Positions 6,553 through 14,389 of a stretch of DNA of 27,049 nt are shown piece by piece; position 1 is the first letter of the stretch; the number at the start of each line of letters is the position of its first letter. Location: NCBI GenBank assembly GCA_028872685.1, contig JAPKEI010000006.1, positions 1 to 27,049 of the forward strand. The letters run 5' to 3'. The notes beneath the pieces were generated by a model. That model did not search any database. It was not told where the DNA came from and saw only the letters and a list, made by a program, of their open reading frames with translations. A program made the translations under genes and the position numbers. Source of the stretch: Verrucomicrobiota bacterium. Its GTDB lineage: Bacteria; Verrucomicrobiota; Verrucomicrobiia; Limisphaerales; UBA1100.

Positions 6553-7668
6553 TCAATCGCCCACCACTCGTGCCGTCAACAACAAATCCGGCCCGAGCCG
6601 CCGCCATTGGGCATTTTCAAGTTTGGGAGCTTCTTTCAAATTCACCGCACCTTTGCCTCCCACCGCCGGTCGGGCGCGCTTGCCGCCCAACACTTTGGGT
6701 GCATAAAAAAACGCCACGCGCTGCGCAAGTTTGTTTTCAAAAAAAGACGCGTTCACTTCACCGCCGCCTTCGACGAGCAAATGTGTGACTTCCTCGCGCC
6801 CAAGTCGCTTGAGCAACCAACGCAAATCCACGCGCCCTTTGCGCGCGGGTGCTTCGAGGACATTCACTCGTTTGCGCAACGCCGCCACTCGCCGCACCGG
6901 TGCGCCTTTTGCAACCACCACCGTGGTGAGCGCGACGCATTCATCCGACACCACACAAGCAGTCACCGGCGTGCGAGCTTTGGAATCTAAGATGATTCGG
7001 CGCAGAGAATTTTTTGCACCATGCACGGTAAGGCCGGGGTCATCGGCGAGCACCGTCTCAATGCCGACGAGAATTGCGTCCGCCCCTTTCCGTAAATGCA
7101 TCCCCTCGCGACGCGCAGCTTCGCTGGTGATCCATTTGGACTCGCCATGTTCCGTGGCAATTTTCCCATCCAACGTCATCGCCGCCTTCACGGTGACCAG
7201 CGGTGCACCTTTCACAATCCAATGATTAAACGCCGCGTTCAGTTCGACGGTTTCCTCGGCTAAAATGTTTTTCACCACTTCAATCCCTGCCCGTCGCAAT
7301 TTCTGGAACGCACGGCCCGCGTGAGCTGGGTTGGGATCTTTAGCGGCCACCACCACGCGTGCGATGCCGGCTGCGATGATGGCTTCGGTGCAAGGCGGCG
7401 TTTTGCCGGTGGTGCTGCAGGGTTCCAATGTAACATACAGCGTTGAACCTTTCACGTTGTAATCGTGTCGCCGCGCCTGGTTAAGTGCGACAATCTCAGC
7501 GTGTGGCCCTCCCGCGCGGCGATGCCAGCCTTGGCCGATCACCACACCACCCTTCACCAATAAGGCGCCGACACTTGGATTGGGCGAGGTGCGGCCATAA
7601 CCTTTGCGCGCCAAAACGATGGCCGCGCGCATTCGCATTGCATCGGAATTTTTTGAGGGCGCGCTCAC
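6553..7668 (-). CDS. ribD: Bifunctional riboflavin biosynthesis deaminase/reductase RibD
   Basis: This is a 371-residue two-domain enzyme. The N-terminal CMP/dCMP-deaminase-type zinc domain has HAE (56-58) and the two cysteines of PCSTTGKTPPC (C84 and C93), with the substrate-binding TSPNPSVGA segment at 27-35. The C-terminal reductase domain starts near residue 155 (VTVKAAMTLDGKIA) and contains SKWITS and the LVEGGGEVNASF motif. It deaminates and then reduces the pyrimidine intermediate of riboflavin synthesis. It lies between ftsY (9 bp upstream) and ribE (10 bp downstream) and is evidently co-transcribed with them. Confidence 0.96.
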   Translation of the reverse strand: MSAPSKNSDAMRMRAAIVLARKGYGRTSPNPSVGALLVKGGVVIGQGWHRRAGGPHAEIVALNQARRHDYNVKGSTLYVTLEPCSTTGKTPPCTEAIIAAGIARVVVAAKDPNPAHAGRAFQKLRRAGIEVVKNILAEETVELNAAFNHWIVKGAPLVTVKAAMTLDGKIATEHGESKWITSEAARREGMHLRKGADAILVGIETVLADDPGLTVHGAKNSLRRIILDSKARTPVTACVVSDECVALTTVVVAKGAPVRRVAALRKRVNVLEAPARKGRVDLRWLLKRLGREEVTHLLVEGGGEVNASFFENKLAQRVAFFYAPKVLGGKRARPAVGGKGAVNLKEAPKLENAQWRRLGPDLLLTARVVGD

Positions 7669-7677
7669 GACACCAAC

Positions 7678-8589
7678 TTACTCCGCAAAGAGCGCTTTCG
7701 CAAACTGCGCAGCGTCAAAGGGTTGCAAGTCATCGGGTTGCTCGCCGAGGCCAATGAATTTGATGGGTAAATCCATTTCCTGATGGATCGCCACTACCAT
7801 CCCACCTTTGCTGGTGCCATCGAGTTTGGTGATGACGAGGCCGGTCAGGGAAACGGTTTTATTAAACTCACGCGCTTGCGTGAGTGCGTTCATTCCGGTG
7901 GAGGCATCGAGCACGAGCAACACTTCGTGCGGCGCGCCCTCGGCTTGGCGGCCAATCACGCGGTGCAGTTTTTCCAACTCCTGCATCAAATTACTTTTGG
8001 TGTGCAGTCGACCGGCGGTGTCGATGAAAAGGTAATCCGCCTTGCGCGCCTGAGCAGCACTGAGGGCATCGTGCCCTACGGCGGCGGGATCCGCACCGTA
8101 GTTACCGGAGATGACCGGCACTTCGAGTCGACCGCCCCATTCCTTGAGTTGCTCCACGGCGGCGGCGCGAAATGTGTCGCACGCGGCCAGCATCGCGATA
8201 TCGCCGGAAGCTTGCACCCGATGCGCAAGCTTGGCGGCGGTTGTCGTTTTGCCGGTACCATTCACGCCCACCAACGACACCACGGTGAGCCCTTCGGGTT
8301 GGCGATGTAGATCGGAGGTTCCCCCATTGAAAGTTCTGACTACTTCGCGGCGCGCAACGGCCAATACGTCGAGGCCATCTTTGCCCTGCGATTCATAGCT
8401 GTCTTTGACGGCAACAAGAATACGCTGGGTCATTGGCAGGCCGAGGTCGGCGCTGATGAGGGTGTACTCAATTTCCTCGAGAGTGTCGTCATCGAGCTTA
8501 GGCGAGCGGGAAACGATGCGGTGAATCTCTTGGGACAGCTTGGCTTGTGTGCGCTGGAGGCCCGCCTTGAATTTATCAAACAATCCCAT
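7678..8589 (-). CDS. ftsY: Signal recognition particle receptor FtsY (SRP GTPase)
   Basis: This is a 303-residue SRP-type GTPase. A short N-terminal helical segment leads into the N domain, followed by the G domain. G1 is GVNGTGKT (108-115). DTFRAAAVEQL (138-148) belongs to the SRP-specific insertion. G3 is DTAGR (190-194), G4 is TKLD (254-257), and the closing motif is GLGEQPDDLQPF (280-291). The long acidic A domain of the E. coli protein is absent, as in many bacteria, so membrane contact would rely on the N-terminal amphipathic region (GLFDKFKAGLQRTQ). It docks SRP-ribosome complexes at the inner membrane. The start codon abuts the stop of the PHP gene with no spacer. Confidence 0.96.
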   Translation of the reverse strand: MGLFDKFKAGLQRTQAKLSQEIHRIVSRSPKLDDDTLEEIEYTLISADLGLPMTQRILVAVKDSYESQGKDGLDVLAVARREVVRTFNGGTSDLHRQPEGLTVVSLVGVNGTGKTTTAAKLAHRVQASGDIAMLAACDTFRAAAVEQLKEWGGRLEVPVISGNYGADPAAVGHDALSAAQARKADYLFIDTAGRLHTKSNLMQELEKLHRVIGRQAEGAPHEVLLVLDASTGMNALTQAREFNKTVSLTGLVITKLDGTSKGGMVVAIHQEMDLPIKFIGLGEQPDDLQPFDAAQFAKALFAE

Positions 8590-9405
8590 TTACACAGCCA
8601 CGGCTGATTTCATTTTTTCGATGAAACTCACCGGCACTTTCACCGCGCCAATGAGCGGTTTACCTTTGTTTTCTCCGTGGCAATCAGAGCCGCCGGTGAC
8701 CAGCAAATCATACTGTTCGGCGAGCATTAAGTAATGCTCCGTCATCGGCGTGCTGTGGCGCGTGTAAAGGCATTCGAGTCCGTCCATTCCTAATTCAACC
8801 AAGGGCGGGATGACTTCGTCGTGATGGTACAACCCCGGATGCGCGAGCACCGCAAGCCCATCGGCATCGTGAATGAGGTTAATGGCTTCAGCCGCGCTCA
8901 GCTTAGCCTTGGGCACCCACGCGGGCTTGCCCTTTTTGAGCCATTTTTGAAAGGATTCATCGAGGTTACGGCAATGACCCAATTCGACCAACGCGCGGCC
9001 GATATGCGGCCGGCCGGGCGCGTCGCAATTGGCAATGCGCATTACGTTCTCGCTGGTGATCGCGATGCCCAATCCATTGAGTTTGGCGACCATTTCGTGA
9101 ATGCGATTACGGCGCACTTTCTGGTACTTGGCCAGCTCGCTAAGTAGGCGTGTGTTTTCGAGATCCAGAAAATAGCCAAGCAGATGCAGCTCAAAACCAT
9201 CCAGTTCAACAGTAAATTCGCAGCCGGAAACAAACTCAATGTCGAGCTCCCCGCAAGCGACGGCCATGCGGGCACAGCCGTCGATGGTGTCGTGATCGGT
9301 GAGCGACATCACCGTGAGCCCCACGCGCTTGCCGTGGCCGGCAAGCTCCTCGGGAGTGTACGTGCCGTCAGAAAAATTGGTGTGGAGGTGGAGATCGGCG
9401 TACAT
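8590..9405 (-). CDS. PHP-domain phosphoesterase (TrpH/YciV-like)
   Basis: This is a 271-residue metal-dependent phosphoesterase. PHP metal-ligand motifs are visible in order: DLHLHTNFSDG (H6 and H8 from the ATG), LTDHDTIDG, GCEFT, LAHPG and GSDCHG. The domain architecture is that of YciV/RNase AM and nucleoside 3',5'-bisphosphate phosphatases, which remove nucleotides from RNA 5' ends or hydrolyse pAp. The exact substrate is not determined. The ATG at 9405 overlaps the nusB TGA (TGATG) and is preceded by a strong Shine-Dalgarno GGAGGTGA, one of the few clear ones in the window. A TTG one codon earlier is an unlikely alternative. Confidence 0.92.
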   Translation of the reverse strand: MYADLHLHTNFSDGTYTPEELAGHGKRVGLTVMSLTDHDTIDGCARMAVACGELDIEFVSGCEFTVELDGFELHLLGYFLDLENTRLLSELAKYQKVRRNRIHEMVAKLNGLGIAITSENVMRIANCDAPGRPHIGRALVELGHCRNLDESFQKWLKKGKPAWVPKAKLSAAEAINLIHDADGLAVLAHPGLYHHDEVIPPLVELGMDGLECLYTRHSTPMTEHYLMLAEQYDLLVTGGSDCHGENKGKPLIGAVKVPVSFIEKMKSAVAV

Positions 9406-9920
9406 CAACTCACCTCCGTGGCCTCGCGCGCGGAGCGGTTGAGGCGCGATTTGATGTTGTCGAGAATGCCGTTGACAAATTTGCCGCTCTCCTCGGTGGA
9501 AAATTTCTTCGCGAGATCAACCGCTTCGTTGATGCTCACCACGGGCGGGATGTCCTTGCGATGAAGCATTTCGTAAATGGCAAGCCGCAGAATATTGCGA
9601 TCCGCACCGGCCATTCGATCCAAATCCCAGTTGGCGGCATTTTGGATAAGCTCGGCGTCGAGCGTATCGCGATGTTGCAACACACCGCGCACGAGCGGCT
9701 CGGCAAATTCCTGGATAGCCACGTCATCAGTGGTCGGCGGCGGCAATTCCTTTTCCAGACCCCAATTGGTTTTGCCCTCCTGCACTTCGGCCACAGCTGG
9801 ACGATGGTGCATCCAAAAATATTCCAACGCCGCCGACAAATCCTCTGGAGGATTCAGTTCGTGCTGAAATAAAAATTGAATCGCGCGCTCACGCGCGTGA
9901 CGTCGGGTGCCCATAGCCAT
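9405..9920 (-). CDS. nusB: Transcription antitermination factor NusB
   Basis: This is a 171-residue all-helical RNA-binding protein that, with NusE (S10), assembles antitermination complexes on rRNA boxA. Family features include RRHARERAIQFLFQHE at the N-terminus, RNILRLAIYEML, and the C-terminal signature PPVVSINEAVDLAKKFSTEESGKFVNGIL (roughly residues 125-155). ATG 9920 (MAMGTRRH) is preferred. ATG 9914 is possible, and the upstream extension to 9953 has no family similarity. There is an insertion of about 25 residues after YFWMHHRP (EGKTNWGLEKELPPPTTDD) compared with the shortest homologues. It is translationally coupled to the PHP gene. Confidence 0.93.
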   Translation of the reverse strand: MAMGTRRHARERAIQFLFQHELNPPEDLSAALEYFWMHHRPAVAEVQEGKTNWGLEKELPPPTTDDVAIQEFAEPLVRGVLQHRDTLDAELIQNAANWDLDRMAGADRNILRLAIYEMLHRKDIPPVVSINEAVDLAKKFSTEESGKFVNGILDNIKSRLNRSAREATEVS

Positions 9921-9944
9921 AGTATGGGGGAGAAGCGTTTCGAG

Positions 9945-9966
9945 CAAAAGCAAATTCGAATTTGCT
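9945..9966 (-). terminator. Perfect 18-bp palindrome with short T tract, possible intrinsic terminator after moeB
   Basis: AGCAAATTCGAATTTGCT (9949-9966) is a perfect palindrome overlapping the moeB stop codon. On the minus strand it would fold as a 7-bp stem with a UCGA loop and is followed by U-rich sequence (TTTG). This resembles a weak, AT-rich terminator between moeB and nusB. It could instead be an operator upstream of nusB. The stem is GC-poor, so readthrough is likely. Confidence 0.35.
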
Positions 9967-11113
9967 AATATCGCGGCACGCTTGGATCAATTTCCTCGGC
10001 CCACGCGTTAATGCCGCCGGCGACGCTTTTGCAGTATTTAAAGCCCTGTTGCTTTAGGAAATCCACTGCCTTAAGCGAGCGTGCGCCCATTTTGCAGTGG
10101 AGATAAATTGTTTGATTTGGGTCCAGTTCGGTGAAGCGATGCATCAATTCGCTGAGTGGGATCATCGGCACACCATCGATTTTTGCGATCTCAGCTTCAT
10201 CATGTTCGCGCACATCGACCACTGCGATGTCCGTTCCCGCCAACGCTTCTTTCATTTGCTGTACAGTGACTTCGTCGGGATGCTGTTGCGGCTCATCTGG
10301 CTCGAGGCCAATGCCGCAAAACTGTTCGTAATCGATCAACTCCGTGATGGTCGGGTTATCTCCACAAATGGGGCACTTGGGATCGCGACGCAATTTCAGC
10401 TCACGAAATTTCATGTCCAGCGCATTGAAAAGCAAAAGCCGGTTAACCAACGGCGAGCCTTTACCGAGGGCGAGTTTCAAAATCTCCGTTGCTTGTATGC
10501 AGCCTACAATTCCCGGCAACACGCCAAGCACGCCTCCCTCGGCGCAGCTCGGCACCATTCCCGGCGGCGGCGGTTCGGGGTATAGGCAGCGATAGCACGG
10601 ACCGCCCAGTTCCGGCGCGAACACGCTGGCCTGGCCTTCAAAACGAAAAATGGAGCCGTACACGTTTGGCTTTTTCAAAAGCACACACGCGTCGTTGGTC
10701 AAATAACGCGTGGGAAAATTATCCGTGCCATCCACAACAATGTCGTAAGGCGCCATAATTTCCATCACGTTGTCGGCGCTGAGGCGCGTTTCGTGCACCA
10801 CCACTTCCACCTCGGGATTGATAGAATTGATGGTCTCCTTGCCCGAGTCCACCTTGGGCCGACCCACATCGGCCGTGCCGTGGGCGATTTGGCGCTGCAG
10901 ATTTGAGAAATCCACCACATCAAAATCCACGATGCCAATCTTGCCGATGCCCGCCGCTGCGAGATACATCGTGATGGGCGATCCCAACCCGCCCGTGCCA
11001 ATGCATAACACACTGGTGGCCTTCAGTTTCTTTTGCCCCGCCATACCCACTTCGGGCAAAATCAGGTGCCGCGAGTAGCGACTAATCTCTTCGTTGCTCA
11101 GTTCCACGCTCAT
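9965..11113 (-). CDS. moeB: MoeB/ThiF-type adenylyltransferase fused to a rhodanese domain
   Basis: This is a 382-residue E1-like enzyme. The adenylation domain begins ELSNEEISRYSRHLILPEVG and has the ATP motif GTGGLG (39-44) and DFSNLQRQ (68-75). It also has the zinc-binding pairs C173/C176 and C247/C250 and the SCAEGGVLG loop with C190. A C-terminal rhodanese domain (about 280-382) carries the active-site loop HCKMGARS, with C340 as persulfide cysteine. Such MoeZ/MoeBR proteins adenylate the C-terminal Gly-Gly of a sulfur-carrier protein (MoaD, ThiS or CysO type) and transfer sulfur to it for molybdopterin, thiamine or cysteine synthesis. No carrier gene is in the window, so the pathway is undecided. 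ATG 11113 is chosen; the frame is open to 11155 without family residues. Confidence 0.92.
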   Translation of the reverse strand: MSVELSNEEISRYSRHLILPEVGMAGQKKLKATSVLCIGTGGLGSPITMYLAAAGIGKIGIVDFDVVDFSNLQRQIAHGTADVGRPKVDSGKETINSINPEVEVVVHETRLSADNVMEIMAPYDIVVDGTDNFPTRYLTNDACVLLKKPNVYGSIFRFEGQASVFAPELGGPCYRCLYPEPPPPGMVPSCAEGGVLGVLPGIVGCIQATEILKLALGKGSPLVNRLLLFNALDMKFRELKLRRDPKCPICGDNPTITELIDYEQFCGIGLEPDEPQQHPDEVTVQQMKEALAGTDIAVVDVREHDEAEIAKIDGVPMIPLSELMHRFTELDPNQTIYLHCKMGARSLKAVDFLKQQGFKYCKSVAGGINAWAEEIDPSVPRY

Positions 11114-11127
11114 GTGATGATAAAACT

Positions 11128-11147
11128 GGACAGCGCATAGGCTGTCC
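11128..11147. promoter_or_regulatory. Inverted repeat between divergent moeB and PNP genes, possible operator
   Basis: GGACAGC (11128-11134) and its exact complement GCTGTCC (11141-11147) are separated by 6 bp (GCATAG). The dyad sits in the 56-bp gap between the two divergent starts (11113 minus, 11170 plus), where both promoters should be. It could bind a dimeric regulator of both genes, or form a leader hairpin. No cognate regulator is identified. Confidence 0.4.
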
Positions 11148-11169
11148 GGAAACAATGAATCCGCCTTAA

Positions 11170-12009
11170 GTGAGACGCCAAGTCAATCCGAAAACAGCCG
11201 CTGACACACTGCGCCGTGCCAGCAAACTCCCTCCGCGCCTAGCCATTGTGCTCGGGAGCGGCTTCCAATCCATCGCCCAAGCGATGACCGTGACTCGCGC
11301 CGTGCCCTACGCCAAGCTCACCGGATTCCCCAGACCCACCGTCGCCGGTCACACCGGCCAAGCCCTCTTCGGCACGCTCGGCTCTTCCAGTAAAAAGGAA
11401 ATTTTAGTGCTCAGCGGCCGCGCTCATTACTACGAAGGACACTCACTGGAAACCCTCACCTTCCCCATTCGCGTGCTTGCCGAGTACGGCATCGAAAACA
11501 TTTTACTCACCAATGCCGCTGGGGGTATCAACAAAAAATTCCGTGCCGGTGAATTCATGCAATTCACCGACCACCTCAATTTCATCGGCGAGAACCCCCT
11601 GCGCGGCACCCTTGCAAAGGGCCGCGAGCGCTTCATCGACCTTTCGCAAACCTACGATCCCGTGCTCAACAAAGCCCTCCAAGCCGCCGCACGCAAAACC
11701 AAAACCAAACTCCATCGCGGCGTCTATTGCGCCCTCAGCGGTCCCAGCTACGAAACCCCCGCCGAGATTTGTGCCCTCGCCAAACTCGGTGCCAACGCCG
11801 TAGGAATGAGCACCGTGCCCGAAGCCATCGTTGCCCGCCAATGCGGCCTGCGTGTGGCCGCCCTCTCCTGCATAACCAACCCCGCCGCCGGTATTAGCAA
11901 AACTCCGCTGTCGCATTTGGAAGTTTTAGAGATTGGCGAACAAGCCAGCACGCAAGCGGCCAAATTGATAACTGAATTTTCCGCCGGCAAGATGCCGGCA
12001 GCACATTGA
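11170..12009 (+). CDS. punA: Purine nucleoside phosphorylase (trimeric, PNP family 2)
   Basis: This is a 279-residue enzyme that phosphorolyses (deoxy)inosine and (deoxy)guanosine. Family motifs in order are the phosphate loop VLGSGF (27-32), GRAHYYEGH (83-91), TNAAGG (114-119), SGPSYETPAE (190-199) and VGMSTVPEA (211-219), then SCITNPAAG. MTA phosphorylases share the fold. The NAAGG and GPSYETPAE motifs and the downstream cytidine deaminase favour a salvage PNP. The start is GTG 11170. It is 4 bp upstream of cdd, forming a nucleoside-salvage pair. Confidence 0.92.
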   Translation: MRRQVNPKTAADTLRRASKLPPRLAIVLGSGFQSIAQAMTVTRAVPYAKLTGFPRPTVAGHTGQALFGTLGSSSKKEILVLSGRAHYYEGHSLETLTFPIRVLAEYGIENILLTNAAGGINKKFRAGEFMQFTDHLNFIGENPLRGTLAKGRERFIDLSQTYDPVLNKALQAAARKTKTKLHRGVYCALSGPSYETPAEICALAKLGANAVGMSTVPEAIVARQCGLRVAALSCITNPAAGISKTPLSHLEVLEIGEQASTQAAKLITEFSAGKMPAAH

Positions 12010-12013
12010 CCCA

Positions 12014-12430
12014 ATGCCCCACACAAAGCTCATCCAATCCGCGCTCGCGGCCCGCGAACAATCTGTTGCGCCCTATTCCAAATTCAACGTTGGAGCGGCA
12101 TTGCTCACCGCTCGCGGGGAAATCATCTGCGGAGCGAACGTCGAAAGCGCGAGCTACGGCCTCAGCTGCTGTGCCGAACGAGTCGCCCTCTTCAAAGCCC
12201 TCACCCACGAATCAAAAAAACAACGCGATTTCATCGCCATCGCCATCGCCTCCCCTGGCGGTGCCGCCCCTTGTGGCGCTTGCCGCCAACTCCTTGCGGA
12301 ATATGCCTCCGAAGCCGAAGTGATTCTCATCAACAGCAGGTCACCGGACACGCCCACAATTACCTCAACGGCCGCCCTGCTCCCCAACGCTTTCACCGGT
12401 CAGGACCTCGATCCTGCTTCAAACTGTTAA
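12014..12430 (+). CDS. cdd: Cytidine deaminase
   Basis: This 138-residue protein is of the short homotetrameric type. The zinc and catalytic signature is present: the N-V-E-S-A-S-Y-G substrate segment (42-49), C-A-E at 53-55 with catalytic E55, and PCGACRQ (86-92) supplying C87 and C90. It deaminates cytidine and deoxycytidine to uridine and deoxyuridine. It is 4 bp downstream of the purine nucleoside phosphorylase gene and surely co-transcribed. The C-terminus (LLPNAFTGQDL) is as expected for the family, so the gene is intact. Confidence 0.95.
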   Translation: MPHTKLIQSALAAREQSVAPYSKFNVGAALLTARGEIICGANVESASYGLSCCAERVALFKALTHESKKQRDFIAIAIASPGGAAPCGACRQLLAEYASEAEVILINSRSPDTPTITSTAALLPNAFTGQDLDPASNC

Positions 12431-12578
12431 TTAATTATGAGCACTGAAGAAACAACATATGATATGCCCTAGGCAAAAGACAGGAAAAGGGCAAAATATT
12501 GGACGCTCATTCCCAGGGATTGCCCTAAACTGTCTCATTTTGCCCCGTTGGGGCAATTGATACGGTTGTGATAGGAAG
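12431..12578. repeat. Convergent intergenic region with repeated GGGCAA/TTGCCC motifs
   Basis: This 148-bp spacer separates convergent cdd and the M29 peptidase gene. The motif TGCCC or its complement GGGCA appears at least five times, in alternating orientation. Examples are TGCCCTAGGCA near 12461, AGGGCAA near 12488, TTGCCCT near 12520, and the TTGCCCC/GGGGCAA hairpin at 12540-12556. Several mutually exclusive hairpins can therefore form. No ORF is apparent. Bidirectional termination is the simplest role. Confidence 0.5.
12540..12556. terminator. Hairpin between convergent genes, possible bidirectional terminator
   Basis: TTGCCCC-GTT-GGGGCAA forms a perfect 7-bp stem with a 3-nt loop, flanked by T-rich sequence on the left (CATTT) and only TTGA on the right. 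Its position between the 3' ends of cdd and the M29 gene fits termination, but neither side has a strong U tract. Confidence 0.45.
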
Positions 12579-13694
12579 CTAAACCTTCTTCAAATTCTTT
12601 GGGTTCAGTGGCAATAAATCTTTTGGCAAGAAAAGCCCGTTTTTGCGGATGAGTTCACCGTCGAACCAGACTTCGCCGCCGCCCCATTCCTTGCGTTGGA
12701 TGAGAACCATATCCCAATGGACGGCGGAGCGATTGCCATTGTCGCAATCCTCATAGGCTTGGCCGGGGGTAAAGTGCAGTGAGCCGGCGATTTTTTCATC
12801 GAACAAAATATCGCACATCGGGTTCATCACAAATGGATTGAGCCCCAGAGAGAACTCGCCGATGTAACGCGCTCCGGGGTCGGTATCGAGAATCTCGTTG
12901 AGCCGCTTGGTGTTGTTGCTGGTGGCATTGATAATTTTGCCATCCTTGAACTCCAGCTTCACATTTTCAAACTTGGTGCCCGCGTACAGCGTGGGCGTGT
13001 TGTACTGCAGCGTGCCGTTGACGGAATTCTTTATGGGACAGGAAAACACTTCGCCATCGGGGATATTGCGATCGCCCGCGCACGGGATGGCCGGCATACC
13101 TTTGATGCTGAAACGTAAATCCGTGCCGGGTGCTTTGAGGTGCACATCCTTCGCTTTGGTCATCCGCTTGGCCAGCGGCTTCATCGCCTTCGCCATTCGG
13201 CCGTAGTTGAAGGTGCACACATCGAAATAAAAATCCTCAAACGCTTCGGTGCTCATATTAGCTGCCTGCGCCATACTTGGCGTGGGCCAGCGCAGCACCA
13301 CCCAGCGGGTTTGATTGACGCGATAATTGAGCAGCGGTCGCATCGTTTTAGAATAAGCCTGCATCACTTTGGGCGGGACATCGCTGAGTTCGCTGGTGTT
13401 TTCTGCGCCACGAATAGCGATGTACGCCTGTACTTTTTTCATGCGATATAGCTCAACATCCTTCACCATTTTGGCGTGGGCGTCGTCGGAGCCGCGCAAG
13501 CTCTCGCGCACTACACGGGATTGGCGCGTTTCCACCAATGGAATGCCGCCCACTTTGCGCGTGGCGCGGATCAGCGCGATGGTCATTCGATCGGGGATAT
13601 CCGCGACATCGATGAACACCGCCTCACCCTTTTTTAGTTCGCATGAATATTCCACCAGCGATTTCGCCAGCTTGTCGTATCTTGGATCGCTCAT
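12579..13694 (-). CDS. M29-family aminopeptidase
   Basis: This is a 371-residue metallopeptidase of the AmpS/AmpT/PepS (thermophilic metalloprotease) family. The C-terminal metal-binding half shows the expected residues: E215 in NIPDGEVFSCP, E280 in IGEFSLGLNP, H307 in GSLHFTPGQAYEDC, and HWD (326-328) in AVHWDMVL. The N-terminal half (YSCELKKGEAVFIDV) also matches. It removes N-terminal amino acids from peptides in the cytosol. It is the last gene of a minus-strand group proB-mazG-M29, 26 bp after mazG. The convergent neighbour is cdd. Confidence 0.92.
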   Translation of the reverse strand: MSDPRYDKLAKSLVEYSCELKKGEAVFIDVADIPDRMTIALIRATRKVGGIPLVETRQSRVVRESLRGSDDAHAKMVKDVELYRMKKVQAYIAIRGAENTSELSDVPPKVMQAYSKTMRPLLNYRVNQTRWVVLRWPTPSMAQAANMSTEAFEDFYFDVCTFNYGRMAKAMKPLAKRMTKAKDVHLKAPGTDLRFSIKGMPAIPCAGDRNIPDGEVFSCPIKNSVNGTLQYNTPTLYAGTKFENVKLEFKDGKIINATSNNTKRLNEILDTDPGARYIGEFSLGLNPFVMNPMCDILFDEKIAGSLHFTPGQAYEDCDNGNRSAVHWDMVLIQRKEWGGGEVWFDGELIRKNGLFLPKDLLPLNPKNLKKV

Positions 13695-13720
13695 AATTTT
13701 TTGATAAATTTTTGGCCAAC

Positions 13721-14386
13721 CTAATCCCGCGCACGCTTTTGTCGAGTCTTCTCCTTTTTTCGCAGCACCTTTTCGTGTCTTGCCGTCTCCGCCCGCAGCA
13801 ACGCTTCCGCCTGCCAGCCATTCGCCTGCGCTCGTTGGGTCAACGCAAACAGCTCTTTTGCCAGCATCGCCTTTGCCCCACCCTTCCGTCCTTGCGGCAA
13901 CAGGCCGTGCTTACGGGCTTTTTTGGTGAGTTCGTGCGCCTGCATCAACGCCGGCAAATGGCGCGGGATACCATCAAAAGCAGAAGTGCGTTCGCGATTG
14001 GTGCCGGCCTTTTCGGTGAGTTTAATTTTCTCCCATTGCCGCCACACACCGTCCACGTCTTTGACTTCCACATCACCAAACACGTGCGGATGTCGTCGCA
14101 CAAGTTTGTCAGCAATGCCGCGCGCGACTTGTTCAAAATCAAACGCGCCGCGCTCCTTGGCCATTTGCGCGTGAAAAACCACTTGCAACAAAACGTCCCC
14201 CAATTCCTCGGCCATTTCCACATCGTCATTCGCCTCAATGGCGTCGACCAATTCGTAAACCTCCTCGATGGCATTAAGCCGAATGCTTTTATGATTTTGC
14301 TTTTGATCCCACGGGCACCCATCAGGCGCTCGCAAGCGAGCCATCACGGCGAGCAAATCCTCAATGGCTTTTTTCTTCTTTGCCAT
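13721..14386 (-). CDS. mazG: MazG nucleoside triphosphate pyrophosphohydrolase
   Basis: This is a 221-residue all-alpha NTP pyrophosphatase that hydrolyses (d)NTPs to NMP and PPi. The N-terminal MazG domain has the signature CPWDQKQNHKSI (24-35) and the Mg-binding EEVYE (41-45) and ELGD (61-64). RRHPHVFGDVEVKD follows. The C-terminal part is shorter than in the 263-residue E. coli protein and ends in a lysine/arginine-rich tail, so the second MazG repeat appears degraded. ATG 14386 is 3 bp after the proB stop, implying coupling. Typical roles are removal of aberrant nucleotides and lowering of (p)ppGpp stress signals. Confidence 0.93.
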   Translation of the reverse strand: MAKKKKAIEDLLAVMARLRAPDGCPWDQKQNHKSIRLNAIEEVYELVDAIEANDDVEMAEELGDVLLQVVFHAQMAKERGAFDFEQVARGIADKLVRRHPHVFGDVEVKDVDGVWRQWEKIKLTEKAGTNRERTSAFDGIPRHLPALMQAHELTKKARKHGLLPQGRKGGAKAMLAKELFALTQRAQANGWQAEALLRAETARHEKVLRKKEKTRQKRARD

Positions 14387-14389
14387 AAA

